This document shows, piece by piece, positions 30,684-37,728 of a DNA stretch of 37,728 nucleotides (the first letter of the stretch is position 1; each line of letters begins with the position of its first letter). The translations under genes and the position numbers were made by a program. A model generated the notes under the pieces. That model made no database searches. It was not told the DNA's origin and saw only the letters and a program-made list of their open reading frames with translations. This DNA is from Sphingomicrobium sp. Lineage in GTDB: Bacteria; Pseudomonadota; Alphaproteobacteria; Sphingomonadales; Sphingomonadaceae. The stretch covers positions 1 through 37,728 of the forward strand of contig JANWLR010000002.1 in the NCBI GenBank assembly GCA_025450755.1, read 5' to 3'.

Positions 30684-31444
30684 GCCTTGCCCGCCAGGAT
30701 TTCCTCGACCAAGCTGTGATCGGCCGGCTTGTCGACATCGACCCCCGCGAGCGGGTCGCTGAGCTGCACGGCCCGAATTTTCAGGCCGAGTTTGCGCGAG
30801 GCGCGCGCAAGCACGTCGTCGATTCGGAGCAATTTCAATGCGGTTCCGACGAGCACGATCGGACCAAGCAAGCCAACCAGCCGCCAACCTTTCTTCCGGT
30901 CTTGCTCGACCGCCCGCCAAAACTCGATCGCCGGCCGCACCTTTGGCGAGGAAAGCGCGAACAAGTTCGCGCCCGTATAGGCGCCGCCTCGAAATTTCAG
31001 CCATGTCCGCTCGGTCTTGGGAAGGCGCTGGAGCAGGTTTTGGCGTTCGACAACGCCGATTGCGATGTCCGAACCCGCCGCGCCTCTCGCGAATTCATCG
31101 ACGGTTGCACTATCCAGCAGCGCATGATCTGCCGTGGTCACCAGGAGCGGCCAGCGAGTCGCCGGGTCGCTGCACATCGCGAGCATGGTTTCGGCAATGG
31201 TTCCGAGCGATTTCTCGAACTGGATGCGCGGATCGCCGGAAATCACATTCGCGACCCTCTCGGGAGCTTGCGAGAGGATGATCAGTTGCGCAATTTTCCT
31301 ACTGGCGAGCAGCGCTCTCGCCGGCCTGCGCACCATCGGCTCGCCACCAACCGCGATCAGGGCCTTCATGTCGGTGCCGAACTGCGCGGCAAACTCATCC
31401 TGCTTTGGCCGCGAACCGGCGAGCAGGACAGCGGTGAACTTCAT
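30680..31444 (-). CDS. MobA-like nucleotidyltransferase
   Basis: A 254-residue protein with the NTP-transferase (MobA-like) fold: A-V-L-L-A-G-S-R-P (5-13) at the nucleotide loop, M-K-A-L-I-A-V-G-G-E-P-M-V with Lys27, and V-T-T-A-D-H-A-L-L with Asp106 as metal ligand. Members transfer CMP or GMP to a phospho-sugar, phospho-alcohol or cofactor. There is no molybdopterin-synthesis gene beside it, while a CDP-alcohol phosphotransferase is coupled to it by a 4-base overlap. A CTP:phospho-alcohol cytidylyltransferase role is therefore the best inference. A C-terminal hydrophobic stretch (L-V-G-L-L-G-P-I-V-L-V-G) might touch the membrane. Confidence 0.8.
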   Translation of the reverse strand: MKFTAVLLAGSRPKQDEFAAQFGTDMKALIAVGGEPMVRRPARALLASRKIAQLIILSQAPERVANVISGDPRIQFEKSLGTIAETMLAMCSDPATRWPLLVTTADHALLDSATVDEFARGAAGSDIAIGVVERQNLLQRLPKTERTWLKFRGGAYTGANLFALSSPKVRPAIEFWRAVEQDRKKGWRLVGLLGPIVLVGTALKLLRIDDVLARASRKLGLKIRAVQLSDPLAGVDVDKPADHSLVEEILAGKA

Positions 31445-32562
31445 CCTTCGAGCCAGGACGCCACTGGCTTTCCCCGCGCTTTAAGCTCGGTCATCTGCGC
31501 GAGGCGCACCGCATGGAAGATCAAGCTGATCAAGGTCCACCAGGCGACCAGCTCCAGGCCGATATCGGGGCGCTCGAACAGCAGGCAGACGATGAGGATG
31601 ACCATGTTCGGATTGCGCCGTGCAGTGATCAGCCGGAACTTGCTGTCGAGCAGCCTCCAGACGTGGATTTCCATCCCGTCGAACCGTTTGATCGAAATTC
31701 CCTCGATCAGACGCTGCGCGACATAGCCGCCGACGATCACGCCCAACACCATGATCGCCGTCACCGGCTCGAGCGGGCGTCCGTACGCCGCAAGGCCATG
31801 CTCCCAGGCCCACCACCAGAAGGGCGGATGGACGAGATCGATCCCGTGGTCGGCCAGGTTTCCCCATTTCGATGACGCACCGGTGCAGCGCGCGAGCTTC
31901 CCATCAACCGTGTCGAGCACCATGAAGATGAAGCCCGAGAGTGCGCCGAACCAAAATTGCCCGTTCCAGAACAGCCAGAAGGCGAGCACGCAAAGCACAG
32001 CTCCGATCAGGGTGATGAAGTTCGGCGAGAGGCCTGCGCGCGCGGCCCAGCGCGTCAAGTAGAAGGCCGGCTTCCGCCACAGATAGAGTGTCAGTGCGTC
32101 GGTCACGCCTTTATATGCCGCATCATAAGCGGCGCGCTCGACCGGTTCCGGGTCGCTCGGATCGAGTTGCAGAACGAACGGGCGCTCGCGTTTTCTCAGC
32201 GCCTTGTTCTCGAGCTCGGCGGTCTCTGCAGCGATGTCCTTATAGCCTCTAACCGGTTGGCCGCGCGCGATCGCGTCCACAACCGGCTGCGCATCCTCGT
32301 CCTCCGGCACGTGCGCCATCACCGGCATCCCGGCGAGCGTCAGCACCGTGCGCGGCTGTTCCCGAATCGCCTTGAGCCAGGCCGGATCCCAGCCGTAAGC
32401 CATGCTCGCGAGCAGCGCATCGCGGCCGGGCTGCGCGGCGTCGGCGCAGTCGAACCCGGCATTCGCTGCAAGCCTGCACGCTCGCTCACGCGCTGGCATC
32501 CCGAACGGCCGCGCTGGATTGTCCCCAACGGCCAGGAACAGCATCGGCAGGTCGCTCCCCAT
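31441..32562 (-). CDS. CDP-alcohol phosphatidyltransferase family membrane enzyme
   Basis: A 373-residue inner-membrane enzyme. The full CDP-alcohol phosphotransferase signature is present: D217, D220-G, A-R, G, D238 and D242 in the D-x2-D-G-x2-A-R-x8-G-x3-D-x3-D pattern, within about six hydrophobic spans (180-350). The first 160 residues are soluble. They start with an F-L-A-V-G-D-N-P-A-R-P-F-G pattern that may be a degenerate nucleotidyltransferase domain. The ATG at 32562 is the best start; the frame is open further upstream but that part is antisense to the Mla permease gene. It forms an operon with the nucleotidyltransferase and phosphatase and probably transfers a phosphoalcohol to a lipid or second alcohol. 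Confidence 0.85.
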   Translation of the reverse strand: MGSDLPMLFLAVGDNPARPFGMPARERACRLAANAGFDCADAAQPGRDALLASMAYGWDPAWLKAIREQPRTVLTLAGMPVMAHVPEDEDAQPVVDAIARGQPVRGYKDIAAETAELENKALRKRERPFVLQLDPSDPEPVERAAYDAAYKGVTDALTLYLWRKPAFYLTRWAARAGLSPNFITLIGAVLCVLAFWLFWNGQFWFGALSGFIFMVLDTVDGKLARCTGASSKWGNLADHGIDLVHPPFWWWAWEHGLAAYGRPLEPVTAIMVLGVIVGGYVAQRLIEGISIKRFDGMEIHVWRLLDSKFRLITARRNPNMVILIVCLLFERPDIGLELVAWWTLISLIFHAVRLAQMTELKARGKPVASWLEG

Positions 32563-32670
32563 CCGTGCCGCATAAAGGCGCTCGACTCGGCAGGGAAGGG
32601 GGCCCGCCCAAGCCTCAGCTCCCGACGCCGCTTGCTCCTGACAGCCATTTCGCGCACAAACCCGCTCCGC

Positions 32671-33774
32671 ATGGCCGAGATCACGGAGCAAGAGACGGAT
32701 CAACGGCACGGCTCGGTGTACCGGGTCGCGGGCACGATCAATATCGCGCGCGCCGCGACGACCCAGCGCGAGATCGATGCACTTCCCGATCCGCTGACGA
32801 TCGATCTTAGCGACATCAACCGAATGGACACGGTCGGCGCTTGGATCATCTACCGGACCGTTCGCGACCGCGGCGCCAAGGTGATCGGCGCGAGCCGCGA
32901 CGAGGTCAGCCTGCTGAAGCAGGTCGGCGAGTTCGACAAGCCGGCTCGTGTCGTTCCGGACGAGCCGCACGATATGGTCGCCGTATTGCGCGAGCTCGGT
33001 TCCTGGGTCGCCGAGACTGGCGAAACCCTGGTCGGGCTGCTCGGCTTCTTCGGTTCGACCCTGATCGGCTTTGGGAACCTGATCCGGCGACCCAAGAAAT
33101 TCCGCGTCAACGCAGTCGTCCAGCGCTTCGACGTGGTTGGAGTTCGCGCCCTCGGGATCATCGGGCTGATGAGCTTCCTTATCGGAATCGTCATCGCCCA
33201 GCAGGGATCGGTCCAGCTCGCCCAGTTCGGCGCCGAGGTCTACACGATCAACCTGATCGGCCGCATTACGGCGCGCGAGCTAGGCACGCTCATGACCGCG
33301 ATCATGGTCGCCGGACGCTCCGGCTCGGCTTTCGCCGCGCAGCTCGGAACGATGAAGATCACCGAGGAGATCGACGCGATGCGCACCATCGGCGTCTCGC
33401 CGATCGAAGCGCTCGTGATCCCCCGAATCATCTCGGCCGTGATCATGATGCCGCTTCTCGCTTTCTGGTCGATGCTGCTCGCGCTGATCGGCGGCGGCGT
33501 TTTCGTCTGGCTATCGCTCAGCATCCCGCCGCTGACCTATATCCAGCGCCTGCAGGAGGTGATCCCGCTCACCGACCTGTGGGTCGGCTTGATCAAGGCG
33601 CCGGTGTTCGGATTCATCATCGCTCTGGCCGGCTGCTTCCAGGGCATGCTCGTCCAGGGCAATAGCGAGGAGGTCGGTTCCCGCACCACGACCGCGGTCG
33701 TCCAGTCGATCTTCCTCGTCATCGTCCTCGATGCGGTCTTTGCCGTCTTCTTCTCGAATATCGGCTGGATATGA
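32671..33774 (+). CDS. mlaE: MlaE-type ABC permease with N-terminal STAS domain
   Basis: A 367-residue fusion. Residues about 1-100 are a STAS domain (like separate MlaB in E. coli), with the L-T-I-D-L-S-D-I-N-R-M-D-T-V-G-A-W strand-turn. The rest is the MlaE permease: hydrophobic spans and the family motifs G-R-I-T-A-R-E-L-G-T-L-M-T-A-I-M-V-A-G-R-S-G-S-A-F-A-A and G-T-M-K-I-T-E-E-I-D-A-M (the coupling region). It acts in the inner membrane as the phospholipid-handling core of an MCE transporter. The ATG at 32671 matches the STAS start. It heads the operon and is divergent from the CDP-alcohol phosphotransferase gene (108 bases between starts). Confidence 0.93.
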   Translation: MAEITEQETDQRHGSVYRVAGTINIARAATTQREIDALPDPLTIDLSDINRMDTVGAWIIYRTVRDRGAKVIGASRDEVSLLKQVGEFDKPARVVPDEPHDMVAVLRELGSWVAETGETLVGLLGFFGSTLIGFGNLIRRPKKFRVNAVVQRFDVVGVRALGIIGLMSFLIGIVIAQQGSVQLAQFGAEVYTINLIGRITARELGTLMTAIMVAGRSGSAFAAQLGTMKITEEIDAMRTIGVSPIEALVIPRIISAVIMMPLLAFWSMLLALIGGGVFVWLSLSIPPLTYIQRLQEVIPLTDLWVGLIKAPVFGFIIALAGCFQGMLVQGNSEEVGSRTTTAVVQSIFLVIVLDAVFAVFFSNIGWI

Positions 33775-34595
33775 TCCCCGAGAACCTCGATCCGGCCACC
33801 GTCCCGGAGGGCTGCAAACCGGTCATTACGGTACGCAACCTCCGGAACGCATTTGGCGATCAGCTCATCCACGACAAGCTCGACCTCACCGTCTGTCGCG
33901 GGGAGATACTTGGAGTCGTCGGCGGCTCCGGCACGGGAAAGTCCGTGCTCCTGCGCTCGATCATCGGCCTCCAGACGCCGGAGGAGGGAGAGATCGAGGT
34001 TCTCGGCGAGAACATGGTCGGACGCACCGAGGACGAAGCCAAGAACATCCGCCGGCGCTGGGGAATATTGTTCCAGAACGGCGCTTTGTTTTCGACGCTC
34101 ACGGTCGCCGAGAACGTCGAAGTCCCGATCCGCGAATATTTCCCTTACCTGAAGCCGCCGCTGCTCGACGAGATCGCCTCCTACAAGATCGCGATGGGCG
34201 GCCTTCCCCCGGATGCCGGCCCCAAATATCCCTCCGAGCTGTCGGGCGGCATGGTGAAGCGGGCCGGCCTCGCCCGGGCGTTGGCGCTCGACCCCGAGCT
34301 CCTGTTCCTCGATGAGCCGACGGCAGGGCTAGACCCGATCGCCGCGGCAGCCTTCGACGAGCTGATCAAGTCGCTCCAGCGGCGGCTCGACCTCACCGTT
34401 TTCCTGATCACTCACGACCTCGATACGCTGCACGCGATCTGCGACCGCATCGCAGTCCTTGCGGATCAGCATGTGATCGCGGTTGGAACGATCCCGCAAC
34501 TCTTGGCTTTGGATCATCCTTGGATACAAGAGTATTTTAACGGGCCGCGGGGACGCGCCGCAGCCGAGAGTTATGAAGAGGGGGCAACGGCCTAG
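33771..34595 (+). CDS. mlaF: MlaF-type ABC ATPase
   Basis: A 274-residue ATP-binding protein of the MCE-linked ABC class. Walker A is G-G-S-G-T-G-K-S (51-58), the signature L-S-G-G-M (157-161) with the M-x-K-R typical of Mla/Mkl ATPases, and Walker B L-L-F-L-D-E-P (177-183). The switch histidine lies in L-I-T-H-D-L-D. The C-terminus has an extra H-P-W-I-Q-E-Y-F segment, as in MlaF. The ATG overlaps the permease stop (ATGA), and its TAG shares one base with the next GTG start. Confidence 0.95.
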   Translation: MIPENLDPATVPEGCKPVITVRNLRNAFGDQLIHDKLDLTVCRGEILGVVGGSGTGKSVLLRSIIGLQTPEEGEIEVLGENMVGRTEDEAKNIRRRWGILFQNGALFSTLTVAENVEVPIREYFPYLKPPLLDEIASYKIAMGGLPPDAGPKYPSELSGGMVKRAGLARALALDPELLFLDEPTAGLDPIAAAAFDELIKSLQRRLDLTVFLITHDLDTLHAICDRIAVLADQHVIAVGTIPQLLALDHPWIQEYFNGPRGRAAAESYEEGATA

Positions 34596-35548
34596 TGGAA
34601 ACCCGCTCGAACTATGTCATGGTCGGCGCGGTGACGGTGGCCCTGCTCATCGGCACCCTGCTCTTCATCGTCTGGCTTGCCGGCCTCTCGAACAAGGCGA
34701 CCAAATGCTATGACATCTATTTCGCGCAGGGCGTCGGGGGGCTCAACAAGGGCTCGAACGTCAGCTTCTCTGGCGTTCCCGTCGGGCAGGTTACGAAGAT
34801 CTCGCTTCTCCCGAACAGGCCGGAGTTCGTCTGGGTGCGGGTCGATGTCGACGAGCAGACCCCGGTACTCCAGGGCACCAGCGCGCAAATCCACGGCGTC
34901 GGCTTCACCGGCGTCAGCGAAATCCAGCTGACGGGCGCCGAGCGCGGCCGTCCGGCGATCGAGCAGGCGGGGCCGCAGGGCTGCCCGGTCATCCCCGCGA
35001 CCTCCGGCGGAATCAGCGCGCTCTTGAACAGCGCGCCCGAGCTGATCGACCGAATCCAACGGCTGACCGAGCGACTGACCGAGCTCCTCTCCGACAAGAA
35101 CCAGAATTCGATCTCCGATATCCTCGAGAACATCGACGCGACGACGGCGGAGCTGAAGAAGCACGCTCCGGAGATGGGCGACACGATCGCGGAGATTAAG
35201 ATCGCTTCGCACAATGCGGGGATCGCCGCCAATAATGTCGCAGCGCTTTCCGACAATGCGAACAAGCTGGTGAGCGGCCCGGGACGGCAATCGATCGAAA
35301 ATCTCAACCAAGCGATTATTTCGGCCAAACAATCTGCCGACAATCTGAACTCGATGATCAGCGACGCGCGGCCAGGCGTGCAGAACTTCAGCAAGGAAAC
35401 CCTGCCGGAGGCGAACAAGCTGGTTCACGATCTTCGCCAGCTGTCGCAATCGCTCGAGGCGGTTTCGAACCGGGTCAACCAGCAGGGAATTGGCGGCGCG
35501 CTCGGGCCCGAGAAGCTGCCCGACTATAATCCAGGGAAACGCAAATGA
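34595..35548 (+). CDS. mlaD: MlaD-like MCE-domain protein
   Basis: A 317-residue substrate-binding component. One N-terminal membrane span (about residues 8-30) anchors it to the inner membrane. A single MCE domain follows (about 38-115), containing G-L-N-K-G-S-N-V-S-F-S-G-V-P-V-G-Q-V and G-F-T-G-V-S-E-I-Q-L. A long helical/coiled-coil tail (about 145-295) rich in Asn, Leu and Ser comes next. It is longer than E. coli MlaD (about 180), like many alphaproteobacterial and mycobacterial MCE proteins, and the tail could bridge the periplasm. It starts with GTG, one base overlapping the ATPase stop. Confidence 0.93.
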   Translation: METRSNYVMVGAVTVALLIGTLLFIVWLAGLSNKATKCYDIYFAQGVGGLNKGSNVSFSGVPVGQVTKISLLPNRPEFVWVRVDVDEQTPVLQGTSAQIHGVGFTGVSEIQLTGAERGRPAIEQAGPQGCPVIPATSGGISALLNSAPELIDRIQRLTERLTELLSDKNQNSISDILENIDATTAELKKHAPEMGDTIAEIKIASHNAGIAANNVAALSDNANKLVSGPGRQSIENLNQAIISAKQSADNLNSMISDARPGVQNFSKETLPEANKLVHDLRQLSQSLEAVSNRVNQQGIGGALGPEKLPDYNPGKRK

Positions 35549-36147
35549 GGCTGTTGCTTAGGACGAGTGCGATCGCCTTGGCCGTGAGCTTGAGCGGCTG
35601 TTCGCTCGGCGGAATGCTCGGCGGGGGCGGCAAGGGACCTGCGACGTTGGTGACCCTGACGCCCGAAGCGGCTGAGCCCGCCACCATCGTCCGCAGCGCG
35701 GCGGCCGGTCAGGCAGTGACGGTGATGGTTCCGACCGTGCCAAAGGAGCTGACCGCAGTCCGCGTTCCGGTGCAGGTCAACTATGTCGATGTGCAGTACG
35801 TCACCAACGTCCAGCTGGTCGATACGCCCGACCGGCTATTCCAGGGCCTGCTTGCGGAAACGATTCGCCGCACCACCAACCGGGTGGTGCTGGACCCCAA
35901 TCAGGCATCGCTCGATCCGGGTCTTGTCGTGAACGGGGTGCTGCAGCGTTTCGGTTATGATGCGTCGACCCGCCAGGTGGTCGTGACCTACGATGGTTCG
36001 CTCTCGACCGGCGGCGGCAACCGAGTCGAGACGCGCCGCTTCACGGCGAGCGCGCCCGCAGACGGCACTGCCGCGACTGTGCCTGCCGCGCTCAACCGCG
36101 CCGCGAACCAGGTCGCGCTCGATGTCGCCAAGTGGATCGGGAGTTAA
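35545..36147 (+). CDS. ABC-type transport auxiliary lipoprotein (PqiC-like)
   Basis: A 200-residue lipoprotein with a signal peptide ending L-S-G-C (Cys19). The mature part has the beta/alpha pattern of the ABC_trans_aux (PqiC) family: V-P-x-V-P-K-E-L-T-A-V-R-V-P-V, a V-x-Y-V-T-N-V-Q-L-V-D strand and the closing A-L-N-R-A-A-N-Q-V-A-x-D-V-A-x-W segment. In PqiABC such a lipoprotein sits in the outer membrane as the receiving end of an MCE bridge. Here it is coupled to MlaD by a 4-base overlap and probably takes the same role. No MlaA or MlaC gene is in the window. Confidence 0.9.
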   Translation: MRLLLRTSAIALAVSLSGCSLGGMLGGGGKGPATLVTLTPEAAEPATIVRSAAAGQAVTVMVPTVPKELTAVRVPVQVNYVDVQYVTNVQLVDTPDRLFQGLLAETIRRTTNRVVLDPNQASLDPGLVVNGVLQRFGYDASTRQVVVTYDGSLSTGGGNRVETRRFTASAPADGTAATVPAALNRAANQVALDVAKWIGS

Positions 36148-37091
36148 TCAGCCTTGTAGCGGGTGTTCCGCTGCTATTGCTTGCCGCTGGCTGTGCGACT
36201 CCAGCTCCTCGGCAACGCATTGCACCGCTGGTGGATTACCATCAACATCTGATCAGTCCGGCGTTCTCGCCGATCGTCAAATTGCCTCCGCGCGACGGCG
36301 CTGCTCTGGTTCGCGAGCTGGATGCCGCCGGCATCGACAGGGCCGTGGTCCTCTCTGTCGCCTACAGCTTTGCCGACGACCGCAAGAACCTCAATGATCC
36401 CGATCGGCTGACGCGCAAGGAGAATGACTGGACTTCGGCGCAGGTCGTAAAGAACGCGCCGCGACTAATTGGATTCTGCAGCGCAAATCCGCTGCGGCAG
36501 GCGGCAATTGATGAGTTGCGACGCTGTCTCAAGCTCCCCGGAATGGTCGGAATCAAGCAGCATTGGGGAAATAGCGGAGTGAGTTTGCGCAACCCAGCCC
36601 ACTTGGCGCGCATGCGGCAAATTTTCGCGCTTGCTGAACAACTTAAGGTGCCAATCCTCGTCCACATGCGCGCTCGCGGCGGAATTGATTATGGCGCAGA
36701 AGACGCGCACATTTTCCTCGAAAAGCTGATGCCCGTCGCACCGGATGTCGCCGTCATCGTCGCGCACCTGAGTGGCGGCGGGGGTTATTCACCGGAGCTC
36801 GACCAGGTTATGGAGGCGTTCGGCGACGCGGCCCAGCGCCGCCGCAAGGGAACAAAGAATCTCTTTTTCGACGTTGCCGGTGTCGTCACACCCGAAGCGT
36901 CCGTCGCGGACTGCGCATCAATAGCAAAGCGTGTCCGGCAGGTTGGTGCGTCGCATATTCTTTACGGCTCGGACACATTGCCGCCGGGAGGCAGCATTCG
37001 TGCGGGTTGGGAGATTTTCCGGTCAAAGGTTGCGCTTACGCCAGGCGAATTTCAAACGATCATGAGCAATCGCCTGCCGTTTGTTGATTAG
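36132..37091 (+). CDS. Amidohydrolase-family lipoprotein
   Basis: A 319-residue metal-dependent hydrolase of the Amidohydro_2 type carrying a lipoprotein signal (lipobox L-A-A-G-C, Cys21). Metal-binding features: His37-x-His39 (D-Y-H-Q-H), a lysine in G-I-K-Q-H-W-G, V-H-M (His of the fourth strand), H-L-S-G-G and the C-terminal G-S-D-T aspartate. Substrate unknown. The GTG start lies inside the preceding lipoprotein gene (16-base overlap), which is unusual but gives the only frame with a complete signal peptide. Its end overlaps the convergent pepN gene by four bases. An envelope-side hydrolase in a lipid-transport operon is unexpected. Confidence 0.82.
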   Translation: MDRELISLVAGVPLLLLAAGCATPAPRQRIAPLVDYHQHLISPAFSPIVKLPPRDGAALVRELDAAGIDRAVVLSVAYSFADDRKNLNDPDRLTRKENDWTSAQVVKNAPRLIGFCSANPLRQAAIDELRRCLKLPGMVGIKQHWGNSGVSLRNPAHLARMRQIFALAEQLKVPILVHMRARGGIDYGAEDAHIFLEKLMPVAPDVAVIVAHLSGGGGYSPELDQVMEAFGDAAQRRRKGTKNLFFDVAGVVTPEASVADCASIAKRVRQVGASHILYGSDTLPPGGSIRAGWEIFRSKVALTPGEFQTIMSNRLPFVD

Positions 37092-37728
37092 GCGAGGCTT
37101 TTGCTCACCTGCTCGTAGACGTCCTTCGAAAGGCCCGGAGTTGCCGCGATCCGCTCCAACTGCTCGCGCATCATCGCCGCGCGCTTCGCCTCGAAGCGGC
37201 GCCAGCGCCCGAATGCCGGCACCAGCCGCGCTGCGACCTGCGGGTTGAGCTTGTCGGCGGCGATGATCATGTTGGCGAGGAATTTGTAGCCGCGCCCATC
37301 GGCCGAGTGGAACGCCCAGTGATTGCCGCTGAACATGCCGGCGAGCGAGCGCAGCCGGTTCGGGTTGGTAATCACGAAGTCGGGATGGCCCGCCAGCTTC
37401 AGCACCTCGTCGACCGTGTCCGCCCGCTGCGCGGCGGCCTGTAGCGCGAACCATTTGTCGAGCACCAGCGGGTCATTGCGGAAGCGGTTGTAAAAAACAT
37501 CGAGCGCTTCCTGCCGCTGGGGTGTGTCCGTCGACACGAGCACGGCGAGGGCACCCTGGCGGTCGGTCATATTGTCGGCACGTTCGAACTGCGTCTTCGC
37601 GAGCGCCGCCGCCTTCGCTTCGTCCGCCGCTGAAAGAAGGCCGAGCGCGACGGTGCGCAAACGCCGCACGCCCTTCGCTTTCGATGATAAATCAGCGCCG
37701 CTCACACCCTCGCTGCGGTGCGCCGCGA
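37088..37728 (-). CDS. pepN: Aminopeptidase N, C-terminal part (incomplete at window edge)
   Basis: The last 212 or so residues of a gene that runs off the right edge. It is helical and matches the C-terminal ARM-like domain of M1-family aminopeptidase N: R-R-L-R-T-V-A-L-G-L-L, M-T-D-R-Q-G-A-L-A-V-L, L-D-V-F-Y-N-R-F-R-N-D-P-L-V-L-D-K-W-F and N-P-N-R-L-R-S-L-A-G-M-F-S-G-N-H-W-A-F-H. The GTG at 37705 is not a start, because the frame stays open and family-like to the edge. The catalytic zinc domain is outside the window. Expected role: removal of N-terminal residues from peptides. Confidence 0.9.
   Translation of the reverse strand, partial: AAHRSEGVSGADLSSKAKGVRRLRTVALGLLSAADEAKAAALAKTQFERADNMTDRQGALAVLVSTDTPQRQEALDVFYNRFRNDPLVLDKWFALQAAAQRADTVDEVLKLAGHPDFVITNPNRLRSLAGMFSGNHWAFHSADGRGYKFLANMIIAADKLNPQVAARLVPAFGRWRRFEAKRAAMMREQLERIAATPGLSKDVYEQVSKSLA

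Noticed and set aside
32563-32970. N-terminal extension of the CDP-alcohol phosphotransferase
   Set aside because: It would be antisense to the start of the Mla permease gene and shows no domain; the ATG at 32562 is sufficient.

Overview
The window is chromosomal DNA from a high-GC alphaproteobacterium, most likely of the order Sphingomonadales (Sphingomonas/Sphingomicrobium-like). The evidence is the very large NAD-dependent glutamate dehydrogenase, the alphaproteobacterial PAS_5 protein, the lgt/NDUFAF7-methyltransferase/pgeF operon, a STAS-fused MlaE and densely packed genes with 1- or 4-base overlaps. No phage, plasmid, rRNA or CRISPR content is visible. The genus cannot be fixed from the sequence alone.

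Layout. 1-5,560: small genes (VOC protein end, DUF1801, KTSC, tiny membrane proteins), a threonine aldolase and an EamA exporter, interrupted by a 1.1-kb toxin-antitoxin islet next to tRNA-Thr(GGT). 5,668-8,225: end of tyrosine catabolism (hmgA-fahA). 8,217-10,832: a ketopantoate-reductase-like enzyme, an ETHE1-type persulfide dioxygenase and an aquaporin. 11,014-12,212: a second 1.1-kb toxin-antitoxin islet, next to tRNA-Thr(CGT). 12,360-19,495: PAS protein, giant glutamate dehydrogenase, ATP-grasp protein. 25,207-19,452 (minus): a tightly packed run of acyl-CoA ligase, Tat-type molybdenum hydroxylase large subunit, ferrochelatase, acetoacetyl-CoA reductase and a ribbon-helix-helix protein. 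25,268-28,420: lgt, NDUFAF7-like methyltransferase, GNAT and pgeF, all joined by 4-base overlaps. 28,513-29,823: a Cys/Met-metabolism PLP enzyme. 32,562-30,012 (minus): CDP-alcohol phosphotransferase, nucleotidyltransferase and HAD phosphatase. 32,671-37,091: an Mla-type phospholipid transporter (STAS-permease, ATPase, MCE protein, auxiliary lipoprotein) followed by an amidohydrolase lipoprotein. The window ends inside the 3' part of a pepN-like aminopeptidase gene.

Two things stand out. First, two unrelated type II toxin-antitoxin modules (DUF1778/GNAT and RHH/ParE) sit in islets of almost the same size (1,093 and 1,122 bp). Each lies directly downstream of a different tRNA-Thr gene and each is bounded on the far side by a copy of that tRNA's 3' end. 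No integrase is present. The first boundary copy is a perfect 46-bp direct repeat; the second has decayed and has lost exactly the 17-nt T-arm hairpin. They look like two minimal, integrase-free tRNA-targeted elements of different age, or two larger islands worn down to their addiction modules. Second, a three-gene set for making a polar head group or phosphodiester (nucleotidyltransferase, CDP-alcohol phosphotransferase, HAD phosphatase) diverges from a complete Mla-type lipid transporter operon. This suggests linked synthesis and transport of an uncharacterised envelope lipid.
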